64,000 bases of DNA from Melieria omissa (GCA_963971225.1 OZ020267.1:53213590-53277589), one strand, 5' to 3'. Positions 46,027-58,224 are shown, numbered from the stretch's first letter. The notes: a model not told the origin generated them from the sequence alone. A program made the numbers and translations.

Positions 46027-46968
46027 CAGTGGTGTCTGGATATAGTGAACTAATTATTGCAAGGCCTGTTCACTGTATTGAGGTTGTTCATTATATCAAT
46101 GTTAACATTTTTGTTCAAAAACTCGTTTTATTTGCTCAAAATACAATTTTTGTTTTTTACTTGAAATTTTTTTCCTATATTTAGGGGCTCGATGTCAAAA
46201 TTTGGGTGTGCACCATGATGAAATTATAAAGGTGAGTTCTTCATTGACAGAAAACTGAAAAAATTGGTTGACATTCTGTCTTATAGAAACGTCGATGAAA
46301 AGAATGTTGTATTTAATGCTTTTAAACAAAAAGGGGGAAAAAATTTCAGCATTCATTTCTATAGGCGATACAAATAAAAATGTTGCTTTCCTTTAATCAT
46401 TATATTGACTTTGAAATTTGGTATCACTGTAATTTCAATTGTCAAAAAACATCAGATTTTTCAAACCGTTGTGCAAATTTTAAAAAAGGCCAAGCTCTAG
46501 CTGCTCATTGTGCCACAGCGCACTTCAAAATCGCGCTAAATTTTATCACGTCCCTCAAAACGAGCAACGCAGAGATGTGTGGAGCAAAGTAGGTGGCGTA
46601 GAGCTAAGCAAATGTGCGCGGGTTTGCGAAAATCACTTTGAAGAAGCTGATTTTTAAATGTCGCATTCATTTTAGAATAAAATATTTAAATATAAAGATA
46701 AAAAATAATCAATATAAAAAATCAAATAAAATGCGCAAAATAATAAACTAACCTTAAACCTTTTGCTACAATCACTATTTATTAATTTGTATTTGAAACT
46801 TTTAATTTACTTCGTCGTTTTCCCCCTTCTTTTGAAAGTGTACTACACAACATTGGTTCTCGTTGTATAAGACAGTGTCAAAAACAAGCTGTCAAGGAAG
46901 ATCTCACCTTTATAATTGCATCATGGGTGTGCACTATATAGGGGGTTCACTATACCCAGACACGACTG
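46027..46968. mobile_element. pogo/Tigger-like element with asymmetric inverted arms
   Basis: The element is 942 bp with TA at 46025-46026 and 46969-46970. Tips: CAGTGGTGTCTGGATATAGT on the left and, inward from the right, CAGTCGTGTCTGGGTATAGT. A second inverted repeat of about 45 bp follows (46206-46250 and 46890-46934, core AATTATAAAGGTGAG). The left arm has about 150 extra bp between tip and inner repeat. The 70-codon ORF at 46380-46592 has a possible trace of a pogo-type DNA-binding domain, but I cannot support it. It is non-autonomous. Confidence 0.75.
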
Positions 46969-47014
46969 TATTGTAAAAATATCATTATAAAATAAAAAGA
47001 GATATAAAAAAATA

Positions 47015-47075
47015 TTTGGTCATAGCAATGGTGTGGGAATTGAACCCGGAGTCGTGCATTACACTAATCAAATTT
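47015..47075 (-). repeat. tRNA-like SINE head fragment
   Basis: The minus strand has TTGATTAGTGTAATGCACGA (A-box-like), then CTCCGGGTTCAATTCCCACA (good B box). There is no flanking acceptor stem. It resembles the heads at 19.2, 20.5 and 53.3 kb in type but not closely in sequence. Confidence 0.5.
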
Positions 47076-47439
47076 AAAGTATAAAACTGTGGCAAGTTTT
47101 TGACTCAGAACAACAGCAAAAAAACTATATACGAAGATCAAATTTTTTTTAATTTGAGTAAAAGTGCAGTAGATGACCCCTTATTATTCGTTTTTTTCTT
47201 CAGAGCAGAAAGGCTACAAGCGTTACATAGCATTCAGTCCATTTCAGTACTATACCCATGGCAGAGAGGCAAGGAGAGGAGAGTGATATCTCATATTTCA
47301 CACGTTTTGAAATGTGTATGAACTACTCTTTCATCCAACATATATTACAGCACACATTTCAAGCGGTTGGAGAAGGGCGGGGGAGGAGCCTTCAGTTTAA
47401 CGCCGAATCCAAATAGCGATTGGCAGTTTTTTCTTTCAC

Positions 47440-47760
47440 ACTTGGAGGTTTTGCCATTGCCTGCCAAGAGCGCACTTGTGCGATACTTGTAATTCGTATC
47501 TGCTTCATGTGAATAGCGATAGAAGTAGATGAGCTTTTCACCAGCCCGAACTAGAAATCGAACCCGCTGAACTATCGAGACCAGCCCCTATTAATCCGAG
47601 GCATTGCGTTGGTTCAGGGAGGATGTATAGGTTAGGAGATCGGGTGTGCTGTGCCTGATGAAATGCTGATAAGAACAAGCCAAGGTAATACAATTTTAAG
47701 CTAAAAAACCGCCCAGTTGACACAGTAATCGAAAAACCTAAGGACAACGTTGGTTCTTGT
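47440..47760 (-). mobile_element. Composite: SINE body and non-LTR end fragment
   Basis: On the minus strand, 47650-47590 carries the TNAMPRINRG-type end seen at 37.0 and 62.4 kb. It is followed directly by a tRNA-type B box (CAGCGGGTTCGATTTCTAGT) and then the SINE body GGGCTGGTGAAAAGCTCATC…TATCGCTATTCACATGAAGC, shared with 19925-20066. The SINE head before the B box is mostly missing. Confidence 0.6.
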
Positions 47761-47764
47761 GGTT

Positions 47765-48253
47765 CTTTTCTTATAAATCATACTTCAACCACAATGGCCG
47801 TTTGATATGTTAAAAGGTATCTGAGGTGTCTACCATCTGGTCAGTCCTGACGAGAGGGGAAGATTAAAGAGGTTTTACCAGAGGTTTCCGGCGGGCTGGA
47901 ATTGATTGCTTTGTGTATTTTCTCTCTTAGAAGGAGCCTGAAAGGATCGGAACGTACAGATTTTCTGTCCAGAAACCTGCATCAGGCACTTGTAATTTCC
48001 TACCTTTGTAATGATGCTAAATTTTAAGCCCTGTACGTGTGCATGTCCTGCCTTCTTCAAAACGAGATTGCGCACGCTGGGTTCAGATGTTATGAGAATG
48101 CACGAAGTATATTCTCTCACCCTGTATGATCTACTAAGATTCATTAAGAAGTCCAGAAAATTTGCACAGGAAAATACATAACCCTTCCTTTCTTTCCACC
48201 CATCTTTTCTATTTCCTATTCCCATCTCCATCTAAGCCTTTTTCATGAGCCTT
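47765..48253. other. Non-coding DNA with an unrecognised minus-strand ORF
   Basis: The 118-codon minus ORF at 47875-48231 has no motif I know. It sits between retroelement pieces and may be a transposon remnant. Confidence 0.35.
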
Positions 48254-48257
48254 AACC

Positions 48258-48751
48258 CATTGATGCCTAATGGGTAAAATTTTACCCATGAAAACTTACT
48301 TTTTAAAAAATCACAGAAGAGTTCGTGGTAGAGATATCTCAAAATCATTGATAAGGATGGTTGGGGTAAAGATTGAACTACCTTAGTCTAGTGGAGGTCA
48401 ACCCAAAATTCCGCCATCTAGCTAGAGTTACCAGACTCCAAAAATTGTTAATTTTCCGGAGGTGGAAAATGTGGTGAAACATAGTGGCCCTAGAACCTCA
48501 CAAAAATCGTCTCCTAACTTACCTGTAAACAATACTTCTTTTGTTCACGTGTTTAGCTGAGCACTTTAAAAAGTATGGAAAAAAGCTACCATTGCTGCCT
48601 AATGGGTACAAAATACCCATATACCCAATACCAGCAACGTGCAGAGATATAAAGCTGAAATGTTGTTTCTGATCATTTTGGGTCAATTCCAGGTCGTTTA
48701 TGAAATTTTATCAAAATCATATGGGCGGAACTGGTACCCGGCAGCAATGAG
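48258..48751. mobile_element. TTAA-flanked piggyBac-like MITE, family B, copy 1
   Basis: The element is 494 bp between TTAA at 48254-48257 and 48752-48755. Tips are CCCATTGATGCCTAATGGG on the left and CTCATTGCTGCCGGGTACC inward from the right. A second copy lies in reverse orientation at 58229-58948. The phrase TGCTGCCTAATGGGTA also occurs internally near 48595. Confidence 0.85.
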
Positions 48752-48867
48752 TTAAGTACAATGGGCTATAAACCCTGAGTGCTTGAGGCAATGACCTCCC
48801 TAAGGTTATTTCCTCGGCTCCCTTTCACATCCATGCACCCATCCATCCAAGCCCAATGAGTTATGCT

Positions 48868-49033
48868 GACACTGGCGCATACAGAATTTCATTTTGGGAT
48901 GAGGAAAGGCTTTCGTACACAACTTTAGAGCCCAATACCATTTGAAACCATATTTGCCCCCAACAATTTGTGTAAGAAACAAATTTCTTAGGGGCTTGAA
49001 CCTCCAAAACCTCCACCTCGGGTGCGCCACTCT
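48868..49033. mobile_element. Possible small hAT-like MITE
   Basis: The left end is CACTGGCGCATACAG and the right end read inward is CAGAGTGGCGCACCCGAGG. The end at 63163 (CAGTGGCGCACACAGGGGAG) is similar. I see no clean 8-bp duplication, so the limits are uncertain. Confidence 0.4.
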
Positions 49034-52025
49034 GTGATGATATCATATTTCTTCCCAATACATCTAACAAGCGACACACACACACACACACACTCATGTT
49101 TACGTTTCAGAAACTATTGTAAAACTTCGCCCCTGAAAGGGGTGAAGTGTCCAGCATGATTTCAAAGTCGAATTTCTGCACAGGGTGGTTCATTCTATGC
49201 GACCAATGGGGTCGCAAGAATCGCCTCCCTCGCAACACGCCCAGGAACTTTGCAGCACAAGGATCTTTAGGCGACAGCATAGAAATCGAACGTTCTGACA
49301 ACAGCACAGCGATGCAGATATAAGCTTCGATATCGTATATGAGATGACTTGTTTAACGCTCTCAGTGCAGCACTTGCAATGGCGCGACGATTGCAAATAT
49401 CGGAGCGAGCATCAAGGCAGATGGAGGCATTACAGAAAAAGCGCTGCTCAATTGTCACCAGTGCGGAGCACAGGCAACGAGTGGGCTGCAAAATCTCAGC
49501 GCGATCCGAACAAAAACACGCAAAAAGAAAAGAACTGCGGTCGAAAAGGCGGTATGCGTCGCTGCGCTGCACAGCCCACACAACCCCGAGCATTTACCTA
49601 AGGCACGCGGCAATGCCCAATAAAATGTGAACAGCCGAATGTACGGGGGCTGACTGACGCTCACAACATACGCCCCTGGATCGCTTAGGTCGAGTTAGAA
49701 GACAGCAGCAGCAGCGACAGCGTCAACGACGACGACAGCCGCGTGCAATTCACCGGAGCACACACACACAAAAGAAAAGCAGTTGAAAATTTGCGGGGGA
49801 AATGTAACGCAATGAAGTGAAGTAAAGTGAAGTGGATTGGCTCGGACTGGATGGCGGATGGCGGATCGCGTCAAGACCGAGAAAGACAAACACCTTGGCA
49901 GACATTTGCCTACCCACGAGCGCACAACACGGCCTGCGACAAAAACAAAGCGCACGCGCACACGCGCACATACCGAATGGTACTTGCCGCTGTGTGGGTA
50001 TGCGCACAGCTGGGGCGATGATCAGCCCACGATCGAAAAGCCATGTACATAGATATGTATGTAGGGGCCCACATGCGCCAGAGCTGAAAAACGCCGAAAC
50101 CGTGAATGGGACAGAGCTTGTGAATTGGCGCGCTGAGTATCGCGTGCAACTTTGCAACGGAGAGAGTGATCGTCCGCGGCGAGCAGCCGGCGTCAGTGTT
50201 GGTGTTGGTGTTGGAAAAAGCGCGATCGGGCAATCGCACCGATCAAGCGAGCGTGTAAAATTGAAAATTTGAATCTGGCGCGGCTGTTATTCGCTCGCGC
50301 ATTGTGCTGAAACGGACGACGCGATTCTAGCTGCGATCCGGTCACGGACGCACGCATTCGGCCAGAAGTGATTGCGCGAAAAATTGCGCCAGCGATCTTG
50401 CAGGCGCTACGTGGCACACTAAGGAAATAGCCAGTAGTCGCGCGCGACAGACACGACCCGGCGATACGCGAATTAGAGCGAGACAAAGACAGTGCATTGA
50501 CGGGCCGCAGTGATAAACGCTAATCGAGTGACAAACAAAACAAAATTTACAAAAATTAAACTGCATCGAAATACTAAAACAATTGTTGCACATTGCAACG
50601 AGTCTGTGCGTGAATACTTGGCGTCCGGTCGTATTTTGCAAGAGTCGCGAATCGACGTGGCCATCTCTTCTAAGCCAATAAAAATCAAATTGCGTGTTTC
50701 GAATCGGAGCGCAGTGATCTTGAAATACGGCGCACTGTCCGCCGTCGGCTTTTCTTTGGCCGAGACGCGCATCAGCGTCAGCGTTCGCATTCGCTGGGGC
50801 TTAGAAGTGCGCGATCGGTATCGTGGCAGCGCCTCGCACTGCACTGCGTTATCGGCCGACAGCATCGCGACTTGTTTAACAGACCAGAAGGCAGGCAGGC
50901 GCGTTTAATTCGCGCGTGCGCGCTACCGACGACAAGCGCGGCCCCAACGCCTGGCCGACACACGTAATTGCGGTAGTCGGCTACACGTGTCCGTCCCGGC
51001 CGATATTGGCCGCCTATCGTGTTACGCCGATCTTGTGCCGCTCTCTGACGCGCGCATGGGGCGGTAATTAATTATGTTCACAATTCAACTTACATCGTTG
51101 ACACGCTGACACCGGCCTCTCGCAACCGAAAGCGACTCCTTTGGAAATCTAGATCGTGCATTGTGCATTGTACACTGATTGAGTTCACTTTGAATGCTTT
51201 GGACGCTCTGACGGCTGGATATTTTGGTGAGCCGAAAAAAACTTTATTATTTATTTCATCATTTAAAAAAAAAATAGTCAACTTGTGCCAACGCTAGACT
51301 GAATGCTCCTTCAACACATGTGAAAAGTTCACTAAGGTTATCTAAATCCTTGAATAGAAGTAAGAAGCAAGTGGAGAAATTATTTGCTGTGGTTTGAGGT
51401 ACCTTCACTACTTTTGTGTACCAAGTACTTAATTCCTCACATCCCACCAAGCAAAATGTGAGAAATAGGCAACAATCTTCAGTGGCAACAAATTGGCGAC
51501 TCGACGATTTATTGCCGCAGCGACAAATTAGCAACAGGTCCCAAAAACACGTTGTTTTTCAGGACTTTGAAATATCGAGCTGATATATTTTGTATTTCAG
51601 GGAGATTGATCGCATTTAAAAGATTTGTATTCATTCGTCGACGGTTCATTGATCAACAGCATTGATTCAAGCTCAAAACAATGAGAGCAACATTGAATAT
51701 TTGTATGCAAATGAAATTCCATCCCAACCAAAACTGACTGACATTCTATAAATTGATAATTTCCCAAACAATATGATGTATTTAGATATGAAAAAGAATC
51801 GTCCAGGCGATAAGAAAACGACACGTCACGGCGAGTTTCTTTCGGCGGACGTTTTAGAACGACTGGTGATACGAAATCGATACACCTGGTAAACCTGGTA
51901 CCACGTGGGATGGCTTATCGAGAAATACAATTTATTTAGCATGATTATGAGCCCTGCTTAACTTTGGGGTTTGGGTTCAATTGGAGTGGCAGCCTCCTAC
52001 GTGAAAGGCTCACTTAAGCACATCT
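49034..52025. other. Large GC-richer island, probable host regulatory or untranslated DNA
   Basis: From about 49300 to 51070 the DNA is GC-rich with many overlapping ORFs on both strands, none with a domain. A CA run lies at 49075-49092 and a GTTGGT run near 50195-50215. Such islands in flies often hold promoters and first exons, but I could not identify a start site or splice donor with confidence. 51080-52025 is AT-rich and empty. Confidence 0.45.
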
Positions 52026-52029
52026 TATG

Positions 52030-52640
52030 GCTCATTGTGATACCACAGTGGATGGCGCGACTCCCGCTTACAGCGCTGAGAACCAAGAAGATTCCATTAT
52101 GAACCTGGCAATATCCCTGATATTCAGAGGCGATAGCTCGGTTAGACTAGTAAAAAAAGTTGAGTCGAGAGACATAAGTCTTTTTCTGGCTAATGAAGGA
52201 CATTGACACAAGGACTCCTCCTCGGACCCAAATCATTGATAGAAGTCATTGAATTGCAGCCCCAGTCTCTCCGCATGCTTATCCATACAACAGTGACCCG
52301 TGAGCACCGAGTGACGGCTAAGGTTAAGCAGCTTGTTGGTCCTTTTCATGTTATAGCAAGGCCAGGTTAGTCGAGAGATACCACATGTCTGTTCCTCAGA
52401 CCACAGTTAGCTACTTTTTAGTAGAATTGTTTGAGCATCAATTTTATCGATGCAATAGGAGCTCCCACTGAGAGGAAGAACGAGGCCTCTTTCTACCTAC
52501 AATGGTCAGGCAGACGGAATCAGAGACGAAGCCCCAGTTGGCTACAGAAGATCCCGCAGCCAACCTTGTTCGCCAATTTAGAGCCATCAGTGTAGATATT
52601 GATGGAGTTTCCCGAGGATAGCTCGCTACCTTACCTACTT
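52030..52640 (-). pseudogene. Non-LTR retrotransposon: RNase H domain to 3' end, decayed
   Basis: On the minus strand, 52625-52525 reads ELSSGNSINIYTDGSKLANK, followed by VGCGIFCSQLGLRL then a stop. IYTDGSK with the catalytic Asp is the start of an RNase H domain. Further on (52400-52100), in shifting frames, come EEQTCGISRLTWP, KLLNLSRHSVLTGHCCMDKHAERLGL (abbreviate to SVLTGHCCMDKHAERL), EEESLCQCPSLA and LNIRDIARFI, in the order expected at the C-terminus. The 3' DNA near 52055 has ATCACAATGAGCCA, shared with the 12-kb remnant. Stops and frameshifts are frequent. Confidence 0.8.
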
Positions 52641-52769
52641 TGATTGACCTTATAAACCGTCATTTTGGAAATTTATATTGCTATGATTTTTATAACTGAT
52701 CAATAATATATGAGTACTTGTAGTATATGCAAAAAATAGTTAAAGTCTTTTCACTCCCATTTCGATGAA

Positions 52770-53325
52770 ATTCTCTTGGTTTTTTCTCCTCGTTCACTCC
52801 ACTTGGGAGCATAAGACCTCAATGAAACCAATGCCTTGTATTGATTATGTAAATCGTTTGAAATTCTGCCAGAGTGGGTGGCCACTAGCCTATCGCTAGT
52901 AGTCCTCAAAGATCTGTCATGTGAAAGTTTATTACTTGGTTGTTAAAGCGCTCTTTCTGTGCCGCTGCTAGGTAGGAGGTGTTAAAAGAAAACGCAGCGG
53001 TTAGTGTCTTTGATGAGCTTATTTTGAACGATCGATGCGCTGCGTCGTATATCCCCGACTTTCCTTGTGATGTTGTTGTTTTGCCTAGTACGGCTGGATA
53101 TGAAAATCTGCTGTGATATGCTCATGTAACAGTTGATTGGAGTCGCAAGGATCGAAGTTTGTCTAAAGGTAAACGGTTTGTCTGAGTAATGTTGAAAGGC
53201 TGGGAAACAATTGGAGAGATGAATAAATTAGACATTTTGGAAAGTACGATACCAAGACCAACAAGAATCGAACCCACGACTTCTGGGAAGGTGGCCCAGT
53301 GCACTTCAGGTTGTGCTACGGAGGC
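52770..53325 (-). mobile_element. tRNA-derived SINE-like retroelement, copy 2
   Basis: The minus strand starts with CCTCCGTAGCACAACCTGAA at about 53325, then GTCGTGGGTTCGATTCTTGT (B box). It ends near 52790 with GAGGTCTTATGCTCCCAAGT…GAACGAGGAGAAAAAACC. Head and tail match 18690-19245. The middle is more diverged. The region lies between two non-LTR 3' ends. Confidence 0.65.
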
Positions 53326-53689
53326 GGTTATGTAGAACGATAGCTTCTCAAAAGATGGAAACTCTCATAAGTATAAATTTAAGTGTAGTTTTAAGGTTAA
53401 TGCAGATTCCAGTCGTGGCTTGAATGATGTTTTTATTCTTAATTTTCCTCCACCTCTCCAGGTGAAAGGATGTTTTACTTGGTTATGTTGGTTGAGGTCA
53501 CATTAGACCTCACAGATCACAGCTCGAAGGCTGTTTATGTAGTAAAACAAACAACAATAAAGATTTTTGTTTTTAATACAAGTTACCCAAAGGTATACAC
53601 TTTGAAAAAATATCAACATGTTAAATGCTAGACGACCTTGGAGTTAGTTGTCGTTTCGGAAAATGATATCAGGGTTTAATTTGAAGATT
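53326..53689. other. AT-rich spacer
   Basis: Nothing recognised. Confidence 0.5.
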
Positions 53690-54065
53690 TTTAGTAGGTA
53701 GGTAGGTAGCAGCGACTGCGTGCTCTCTGAGCACACTCAAGTAGCACCATGTGCCGTTTTGTTGTCGCCTCCTCGACTGGGTCTTCCCTGCATGGGAGAA
53801 GATACTGAGCGTTAAAGCCAACCCGCATCGTCCAAATAGGACTTGATGCATTTCAGTCTTGTCTCAGACAGATCAGCTAGAGAGCTAATCAGACTGTTCC
53901 CCAAGGAATTTAATCTTTTAAGAGCCAAGGCAGTGCAGCCGCAGAGGAAGTGTTCGAGTGTTTCCCTCTCGTTGATTTCCCTGCAGCTTCTGCAAAAAGG
54001 GTTGTGGGGGATTCCCAATCTCGCCGCGTGTAGACCAATTGGCCAGTGACCTAGATTTTTAGTAC
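53690..54065 (-). pseudogene. Non-LTR retrotransposon: RNase H tail, cysteine motif and 3' end
   Basis: The minus strand from about 54058 reads KNLGHWPIGLHAARLGIPHN, then PFCRSCREINERETLEHFLC and GCTALALKRLNSLGNS, ending CIKSYLDDAGWL at a stop near 53812. The LGHWPIG-HAARLGI phrase ends the RNase H domain, and CxxC-ETLEHFLCGC is the C-terminal cysteine motif typical of this clade. This stretch is open and well preserved. About 120 bp of 3'-UTR follows and ends in ACCTACCTACCTAC near 53695. Everything upstream of the RNase H tail is missing (5' truncation, common for non-LTR elements). Confidence 0.85.
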
Positions 54066-56930
54066 ATAAATATTACATTAAAATTAAATTGTTGCATGCA
54101 TTTGGGGGTTAAGGTATTCGGAACGTCTCTTGTTGTTGTTGCACAGATTCAGTATTCTCTTCAACTTTACAACCTCCCAGTGAGACACTCCTCGTAGCCA
54201 AACATCCAGAAGCACACTTCCTCGTTGAAACCCCAACGCGAAGTAATCTTTTATCTCGTCTCCGGAGATCTATAGCCCTTTTTTGGTTTGAGATTTTACA
54301 ATCATATCGCTCACTCCATGCGTTAATAATGCCGTAGCTCTAGATCTGTTTTCTCTCTAGATCGCTGCAATAAATCGTGAATCAAAAAAAATATCATATA
54401 TCGTTGTGGCTATTCGTGTCCGTTGCCAATTCAGTCGATCTTTCGTAGTTTCATATCGCTCACTAGACACATCCAACACAGTTTAAGGTTATGAACTTCA
54501 ATTTCTGATAATGATCAAGACAATGCGGGTGTTGAGTCCTTGATCGCTGTCTAGCTACCGACCTTGGGGATAAGTCGAGCCGCTAGCGTAATAAACGAGT
54601 GGTAGCGAGATTGACGTTTGTCCTTTCAAATGTCAAACTTTCTCTATCAAAGTCTCAGAAAACGCACACAACGGCCATACAACCGATGACATTTTAAAAG
54701 TCTTTGTCTGATCTACCAGATCTGCAATTATGAAAAAGATCTCGGCTTGGAACACACTTTCCTGATTAGGAAGCTCTAACAACTTAATTAGACGCATTGT
54801 TCTTTTACAAAAGAAAATCAAGACCCTAAGTTAGGTGCCTAGAGTGAAGATTAAGTTTTGATTGAACCTCCGATTTTGTATGCTTTTTTAAATCATTTAG
54901 CTTTTTCTATCTTTTTGTTTAGACCAAATAAGAATCTTTCTAAAAATAGCAATTCACACTGCTTATATCAACCTGTGTGTCTAAATCTTCAATCATTCGT
55001 GAAACACGAGTTTACTTCTCGTCACAACATTTTTGGCCATCATAAAAAAATCAAAGTAATCTAAAAATCCATCAGGTAATTCGTCGAAATCATTGGACTC
55101 AGACTCCCATCAAATCAACCCATTTCTGTAAATATGAATTTTTAATTGAGCGCAAAAGGACCGCGCAAACCAAAGGTCAGAAATTAAGCTGCCCGGAAAG
55201 CTTTGCGTAACGACACACTACATACAAATATTGTAGCATAACAATACATTTTATTCAAGTGAAAATTTTGAATGTGCTCGGAGCTTGAATAACAGAAATG
55301 TTGTTTTCGCGCCTGAAGCTTTCGATGGCAAAGCTCTAAATTTTCCGCTTTGCTCCGGGACGGGCAGCTTTTCATTGAGAAAACTGCTCGATTTGTGCTT
55401 CATTCATTGCGCTGCGATGTGTTTGCTCCGATTTCCAAGTATTCGCATCTTCTATATTGCGCGCTCGTGGGTTTCTCTTGCGTTGCCGCTCTTTGGCTGC
55501 GCCGCTCTTGCGCGCGTCTATTTGTTTGCCTATCGCGCCGTGTGTCTTTTCTGCGCGGCTTATTTCTATTTTTGTTTTGGTAGCGAAGCAACAGTTTTCC
55601 GCTGGGAGCCGGCCCTCGCTGCGCCGCCGCCCGTCCGCCTCGTCATAGTAACGCACCTACGCGCGCGCCTTGAACGTGAAAAGAGCAAAGTGTCTTTGGA
55701 ATGATGGCGACCGAGCCGTGCAGGACCAACGACTCGCTTTCGGTTGTTTTGGTCTGCAGTTATTTCTTCGCAGCGCAACAAAAATTCAAAAATAAAAACA
55801 ATCTCATCAAGGAAAATCATTAGAAATCGACATTACTTTTGGCAGTGTAGGTTTTAGGGGAGGTGGGGGGATTGCTGCGAATCGCTGCGTACGACTCCAC
55901 TGTTGAGTGGGCGGCAAGTCAGCTGCTGCCGCGCCATTGCCTCATCCCGCTCTATGCGTCTGCCTCTGGCTGCGACGTACATAGAGGCAATGAATGAAAA
56001 GGTACACAGCCATTTATCCTTTGGGCAAAGCATACAAAGTCAACAACAAATCGGTCAAATGCCACCCACAACAAAGAGGACAGCAGAAAGCGGCAGCACG
56101 ACAGCACGAACACATCAACAAATGTTCATGTTTCAAAAATTCGGCTGCCCTTTTCAAAGTGCTATCAGCTGCGGAGTCTATTTGCTCCTTCGCCTCCTTC
56201 TTATTCTTGTCTGTTATTAATTTTTTCACTCAGGTATGTGGGAATTTGGCAAGAATTGCGCTGACCCCTGACCTTTGCCCATTGTTGTGTTGTGGGCGGT
56301 ATCCATGCCTCGCTGGCCCAATTCCCCGAAAACATTGCAATTGTTTTCATATTCGAAATTGTATGCATATCTCGTAGGTGGGACGAGAGTACAATTTCAT
56401 TACCGTAAAATTGACATTTAAAGTTCGAGTTTTGAATGCGGCACGTTTGTGACTTCGTGCATGCTTGTTGCATGCATTGTTTACTTGTCGACTTTGTTGT
56501 GCCATGCGGAAGATGCTTCACGCACTTTGCTCGAAGCCAGCGTGAAGTTCAAGGACAAAAGGCGCCCGCGGGCGTGTATTTTCACTGTACATATTTCCTA
56601 TGATTTGAGATGAACATTTTGTGTTGACATTTCCGCACACGGTGAGTGAACATTCGCCCAAAACAGCATCAAAGTTTTCAATAATTATGATCCTTGCATC
56701 ACTTATGTACACTGAAATCAATTCACTGCCGCCTAGCTGGCATTCAAGTGGTTGGTGGATGGTTGTTTTAACATTTTGCTATTTTGTTGACATTTGGCAA
56801 CATGCAATTTTGCGCGCGTCTTAACTTTTATAGTTCCAGGAATCAAATTTCTTGTTGGTCTTTCAAATAGTCTAAAGTCTTAATAATATTTTAATCATTA
56901 TTATTTTTGTTATTAAGTATTATTTTTGCA
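54066..56930. other. Non-coding DNA with GC-richer island at 55.3-56.5 kb
   Basis: ORFs in the island overlap on both strands (for example 55285-55704 plus and 55372-55656 minus) and lack recognisable motifs. The rest is AT-rich. No gene is supported. Confidence 0.45.
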
Positions 56931-56936
56931 GTTCCG

Positions 56937-57425
56937 TTTAACCTTTCGGTGATCCAATCAGATTTTATGAAAACATACTTGTCTAATTATATCCCATTTC
57001 AGGGGTTTCACCATATTTTGAGTCAATAAACCTCATAAATCGTGTTTCCCTCCATACAAACTCTGAACTAGTGTCTGACCGAATATTCGGTTTCGGTTTC
57101 GGTTCGGCCTAAAAAAGTTATTTCGGTGTCTGTTTTGGCCAAAAAATGCCCGAAACATTCTAAAATATTTTTTACATCTTATTGCTTTAGTGTAGCCAAC
57201 CACATATATAGTAAAAGGATGCGAATGAGAATTTTAACCCTTGGTTGACCACGTTAAATTTTGATTTTCGAAAAATTCAAAAATACGTGTCGAAGTCTTT
57301 TTTTATTTAGATTTTTTTCACCAAGTTTAAAATCAATAGACCTATTGAATCATCTTTCTTCATACAACACATTAACCCATGGTTAGACGCCGAATTTCAA
57401 AGATTATCTTTCATCTTAGCGGAAG
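56937..57425. repeat. Repeat blocks related to the 27-kb repeat, with an inserted CGGTTT-rich stretch
   Basis: Blocks at 56939 (TTAACCTTTCGG), 57236 (TTAACCCTTGGTTGACC) and 57372 (TTAACCCATGGTTAGACG) each continue into a TTTCACCA-GTTT-AA-TCAATA phrase. GTTGACC and the downstream pattern link them to 27082-27470. Between them, 57075-57165 is a palindrome-rich stretch (CGAATATTCGG followed by TTTCGG repeats), possibly another element end. Confidence 0.5.
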
Positions 57426-57429
57426 TTTA

Positions 57430-58224
57430 TTTTCTTGAATGTTACTACAGTTCAAATTTCATGTTTGTAGCTTTAACGGTTTAGGCTGGGCGGTGATGAA
57501 TCAGCTTATCAATTAGTGAGTTAGGTTAGGTAAGACAGGCGGCTTGCTGGTTCTCAGCAAGTACCCTAATCCAGCTGAAATTGGGACAATAGGGGCTAGG
57601 TGCCAGGTGTCCCAGGAAATAGTCTATTCTCCAAAAACTGTGTTATTTCTCAACATAGCCGTCTTCTTCAATTTTTGTATGCCCTCCAATTAATACGATT
57701 TTTCGATGCCATCGAAAAGTGGTGACTTTACTACAAAGTTATTTCGAATCTTTGGAGACAGAAAATATACACAGATGAATATAGCTCATGAATATGATAT
57801 ATGTGGAAGTAATTTATAACCTACTTCAAGCCATTGCAAGTGCGAACTTGTGCGCCAGTGTGTTCTCTTGGTGGAAGCTAAGTTTTTCCTTGCCAAATGC
57901 GATCCTGATTGCTTCAAATCAGTTCATGTCCTATCGATTCGACAGCCCTGCATAATACTAGCCCACCAACAACTCGAGGTTTAGATCACAACAGCGACGT
58001 AATACCCATTGGTTTTCGTATCTGTCAGGGGGATTGAGTCGCTATTAGATCATAATAGCGACTTGCGAATTGTCCTAATTGTCAACGAAGTCAAGAACGA
58101 TCTCTTCGCCTCAACCCAGACTCTGCATTTAGAAACGACATAGACTTAGAGATTAGAGATTCGGTGGAACAAGTATAACAATTTGGTGATAGTCCCAAAG
58201 CTGGGAGGCTAAAACAAAAACCCC
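57430..58224. other. Non-coding DNA
   Basis: Contains GTGAGTTAGGTTAGGTAAG-type low-complexity sequence near 57520 and no gene. Confidence 0.45.

Noticed and set aside
46380..46592. Possible DNA-binding domain of a pogo transposase
   Set aside because: Only vague similarity (FKKGQALAAHC…FITSLKTSN) after allowing frame changes; not enough to annotate a coding remnant.
49599..49620. TAAGGCACGCGGCAATGCCC, similar to the start of miR-124
   Set aside because: The first 12 bases match the known miRNA, but the 3' part has lost two bases and the upstream DNA offers no complementary arm for a hairpin.
49750..50272. Nested ORFs of 90-146 codons on both strands
   Set aside because: GC-rich DNA with few stop codons; five or more frames are open at once, which is typical of non-coding GC-rich sequence.
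19170..53325. tRNA-like sequences with good B boxes
   Set aside because: They are repeated, lack complete cloverleaf stems, are followed by shared non-tRNA bodies and in one case are split by a MITE; they are SINE heads, not tRNA genes.
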